Source of the DNA: Ruminococcus sp. | GTDB taxonomy: Bacteria > Bacillota > Clostridia > Oscillospirales > Ruminococcaceae | Length of the DNA stretch: 6,080 nucleotides | Assembly: GCA_017544125.1 (NCBI GenBank) | Contig: JAFYET010000051.1 | Coordinates: 1 to 6,080 of the forward strand | Direction of reading: 5' to 3' | Shown here: positions 4,175 through 6,080 of the stretch, piece after piece | How the letters are laid out: each line of letters begins with the position of its first letter | Position numbering within the stretch: the first letter of the stretch is position 1 | Program-made: the position numbers and the translations under genes | Notes under the pieces: generated by a model | Told to the model about the DNA's origin: nothing | The model's input: only the letters and a program-made list of their open reading frames with translations | The model's database searches: none

Positions 4175-6080
4175 ATGATGAGGAAGATGAAAGGGAAGGC
4201 ATCTAAGCTCATTGCCGCAGGCATGGCGGCGATAATGGCGCTCGGGTGCAGCGGGGCTGAGACGATACTTGCCTCTGGCGGCAACAAGATAAAGATAGAT
4301 GAGGCGCATTTCCCCGATGATAATTTCAGGGCGGTGCTGCTCGGGCGTGAGTATGACAAAAACGGCGACGGGTATTTTGACGATGAGGAGATAATATTGC
4401 TTCGCAATATACACTGTGACGGCATGGGCATAAAGTCGCTAAAGGGCATAGAGTATTTCACGGAGCTGCGTGGGCTTTACTGCACTCAAAACGAGATATC
4501 GACGATAGACCTTAGCAACAACAAGCTGCTGACGGGCGTGTGGTGCTCGGAGAATAAATTCACAAAGCTCGATTTCACGCCGAACCCCGATCTTCTGTGG
4601 GTATATTGCTATGACTGCAATATCACCGAGCTTAATGTTTCAAACAACAAAGATATGGCATTTATCGAGTGCAACGACAACCCGCTCAAAAAGCTCGATG
4701 TAAGCAAAAACGAGAACCTTGAACACCTTATATGCAACTCCTGCGGGATCAAGGAGCTTGACCTTGGCAACAACAAAAAGCTCGCACACCTCGATGCACT
4801 TAGCAACAATCTGACCACCCTCGATCTGTCGTACTGCCCCAAGATGAAGCGCCTTGATATATGGGATAATGAGGGGCTTGGCAATGTCGATATAAGCAGC
4901 TGTAAGGAGCTGCAATACTACAACTGCGCATACAACGGCGTTACCGAGCTTGACCTGAGCCATAACCCGGAGCTTACTAAGCTCAACTGCGCCTATAACG
5001 AGATCACCGAGCTCGACCTGAGCCACAACCCGAGGCTTGCCGTGCTTATCTGTGAGGATAATCAGATAGAAGAGCTCGATATCTCAAACAACACCGAGCT
5101 GCACTTCTTCCAGGCGTTCATAAACGGTTTTACAAAGCTGAACATAGGCGATAACCGCTTCCTCGTCAAGACATATAACGAGGGCGAGCAGGACGATGTT
5201 ATGGGCATAGCTACCGAGTGGATGATAGACTACGGCGGCGATGATTCAACGGGCGGCGACAGCAAGTATTTCTTCTGCGTCGATGACAAGGTAACTGTCA
5301 ACACCACCCCCACCAAGCCCGCCCCCGAAGACCCCTATGCAAACGAGGGATACATCGAGGGCTCTGAAGAGCTCATCACAAGAGAGCGTGCGGTATATAC
5401 ACTTTACGAGCTTGCGGGCAAGCCGAGCGTCGGGGGCTTAACGTCAAGGTTTGACGATGTCAGGCCCGGTGCGTGGTATTACGATGCGGTAGTATGGGGC
5501 GAGGCAAACGATGCTATCTGTGTCGGCAGCCCCGACATATCGTCAGATATATTCGGTGTTGGCAGGTTCATCACCAGGCAGGACCTTATGCTCATGGTAA
5601 GAAGATTTGCCGAGTACATGGGATTTAACAAGGATATAGACTTCGGCAGGACAGATGACTTTATCGACTGCTTTGAGCTTGACACCTATGCATGGGAGGG
5701 TGTTACATGGGCAGAAACGCAGAACATCATGGTAGGTCCCGATGACCGTGAGCTTCCAAGAGAAGAGCGCAGGATATGCCCTCACGCAAAGGCAAAGCGT
5801 GCCGACTTTGAGCAGATGCTCAGAGAGCTTTACGAAGTCAATTATGCCGGAGAGATAGACCCCCACGCAGGCATTGCCGGCGATGCCAACGGCGACGGCA
5901 AGGTAAACATACAGGACGCACTGCTCATAAGGCAGCACCTGGCGCAGTGGAATGTAAAAATAATACTCCAAAACGCCGACGTTAACGCTGACGGCAAGGT
6001 TGATATCACCGACGCACTTATCATACGCCAGTTCCTTGCAAATTGGAATGTCACACTAAAGAAGGGTGTGATTCTGTGCC
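4175..6080 (+). CDS. Secreted leucine-rich-repeat / SLH-like / dockerin protein (3' end beyond window)
   Basis: An uninterrupted frame of 635 codons runs off the right edge. Residues 1-34 are a basic then hydrophobic signal peptide; ALGC at 22-25 resembles a lipobox but is not canonical. Residues 61-72 (DKNGDGYFDDEE) form an EF-hand-like loop after an FPDDNFRA segment common at the start of such LRR proteins. Residues 98-330 carry eleven leucine-rich repeats of 21-22 residues (consensus LxxLxCxxNxIxELDLSxNP). A Pro/Thr linker lies near 376-388. Residues 395-556 resemble S-layer-homology repeats: a partial tail (ITRERAVYTLYELAG), a complete unit (FDDVRPGAWYYDAVVW to ITRQDLMLMVRRFAEY) and a degenerate unit. 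Residues 569-626 are a dockerin with calcium loops at 570-581 and 602-613. Dockerins bind cohesins on cellulosome scaffoldins, so this is probably an extracellular, complex-associated binding or adhesion protein with no visible catalytic domain. AAGGGGAGG (4161-4169) precedes two adjacent ATGs (4175 and 4178); either may start translation. Confidence 0.88.
   Translation, partial: MMRKMKGKASKLIAAGMAAIMALGCSGAETILASGGNKIKIDEAHFPDDNFRAVLLGREYDKNGDGYFDDEEIILLRNIHCDGMGIKSLKGIEYFTELRGLYCTQNEISTIDLSNNKLLTGVWCSENKFTKLDFTPNPDLLWVYCYDCNITELNVSNNKDMAFIECNDNPLKKLDVSKNENLEHLICNSCGIKELDLGNNKKLAHLDALSNNLTTLDLSYCPKMKRLDIWDNEGLGNVDISSCKELQYYNCAYNGVTELDLSHNPELTKLNCAYNEITELDLSHNPRLAVLICEDNQIEELDISNNTELHFFQAFINGFTKLNIGDNRFLVKTYNEGEQDDVMGIATEWMIDYGGDDSTGGDSKYFFCVDDKVTVNTTPTKPAPEDPYANEGYIEGSEELITRERAVYTLYELAGKPSVGGLTSRFDDVRPGAWYYDAVVWGEANDAICVGSPDISSDIFGVGRFITRQDLMLMVRRFAEYMGFNKDIDFGRTDDFIDCFELDTYAWEGVTWAETQNIMVGPDDRELPREERRICPHAKAKRADFEQMLRELYEVNYAGEIDPHAGIAGDANGDGKVNIQDALLIRQHLAQWNVKIILQNADVNADGKVDITDALIIRQFLANWNVTLKKGVILC
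4922..5047 (+). repeat. Tandem 63-base duplication within the LRR region
   Basis: Bases 4922-4984 and 4985-5047 match at 48 of 63 positions by hand alignment and encode NCAYNGVTELDLSHNPEL and NCAYNEITELDLSHNPRL. These are the most alike neighbouring repeats in the gene, which suggests that this pair arose most recently by unit duplication. Confidence 0.6.
5879..6052 (+). other. Dockerin module (two duplicated EF-hand/helix segments)
   Basis: Segment one has the loop DANGDGKVNIQD followed by ALLIRQHLAQWNV; segment two has DVNADGKVDITD followed by ALIIRQFLANWNV. Calcium ligands fall at loop positions 1, 3, 5, 9 and 12 in both. Loop positions 10-11 are IQ and IT, and helix positions 17-18 are RQ in both; these are the positions that normally contact the cohesin. 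The near-identity of the halves is typical of dockerins able to bind in two orientations. Confidence 0.85.

Noticed and set aside
4238..4249. Lipobox in the LRR-dockerin protein (ALGC, residues 22-25)
   Set aside because: The -3 and -2 residues (Ala, Leu) do not fit the usual Leu-Ala/Ser-Gly-Cys pattern; ordinary signal peptidase cleavage nearby is at least as likely, so the protein is not called a lipoprotein.
4640..5026. Minus-strand open frames inside the LRR gene (also 5543-5971 and 3250-3696 in other genes)
   Set aside because: They mirror repetitive or biased coding sequence on the other strand and show no independent gene signals.

Overview
The window looks like chromosomal DNA from a gut or rumen Firmicute of the Ruminococcus / Oscillospiraceae type. 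The evidence is a dockerin module built from two EF-hand loops, a CotH-kinase lipoprotein, Gram-positive ribosome binding sites (AAAGGAG-like), sigma-A-type promoters with TATAAT boxes, medium base composition and very frequent ATA isoleucine codons. The genus is an inference from these features; no rRNA or other marker gene is present.

Layout, left to right. Positions 1-161 hold the 3' end of a surface protein with a Ser/Thr-rich stalk, one C-terminal membrane segment and a Lys-rich tail, closed by an intrinsic terminator (169-197). A strong promoter (231-259) then drives a stand-alone cysteine synthase-like gene (295-1221). The 286-base gap after it is nearly filled by a MITE-like element (1249-1484). 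This element has long nested inverted repeats, a structured core with a candidate terminator and two hairpins, and its right end lies 9 bases before the ribosome binding site of the next gene. That gene (1508-3121) encodes a lipoprotein with a CotH kinase domain and ends at a strong hairpin (3136-3174). A convergent gene on the minus strand (3184-3999, start corrected from an upstream GTG) encodes a SpoU/TrmH-family RNA 2'-O-methyltransferase. Divergent from it, behind a near-consensus promoter (4105-4133), a gene begins at 4175 and runs open to the right edge at 6080. It encodes a secreted multidomain protein: signal peptide, EF-hand-like loop, eleven 21-22-residue leucine-rich repeats with a cysteine ladder, about two S-layer-homology-like repeats and a dockerin.

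How the genes relate. They are not one operon: each complete gene has its own signals, orientation or terminator. The common theme is the cell surface, with a membrane-anchored stalk, a CotH lipoprotein and an LRR/SLH/dockerin protein set among housekeeping genes for cysteine synthesis and RNA methylation. The two most notable items are the MITE-like element with its mutually exclusive hairpins, and the unusual combination of LRR, SLH-like and dockerin modules in one secreted polypeptide.
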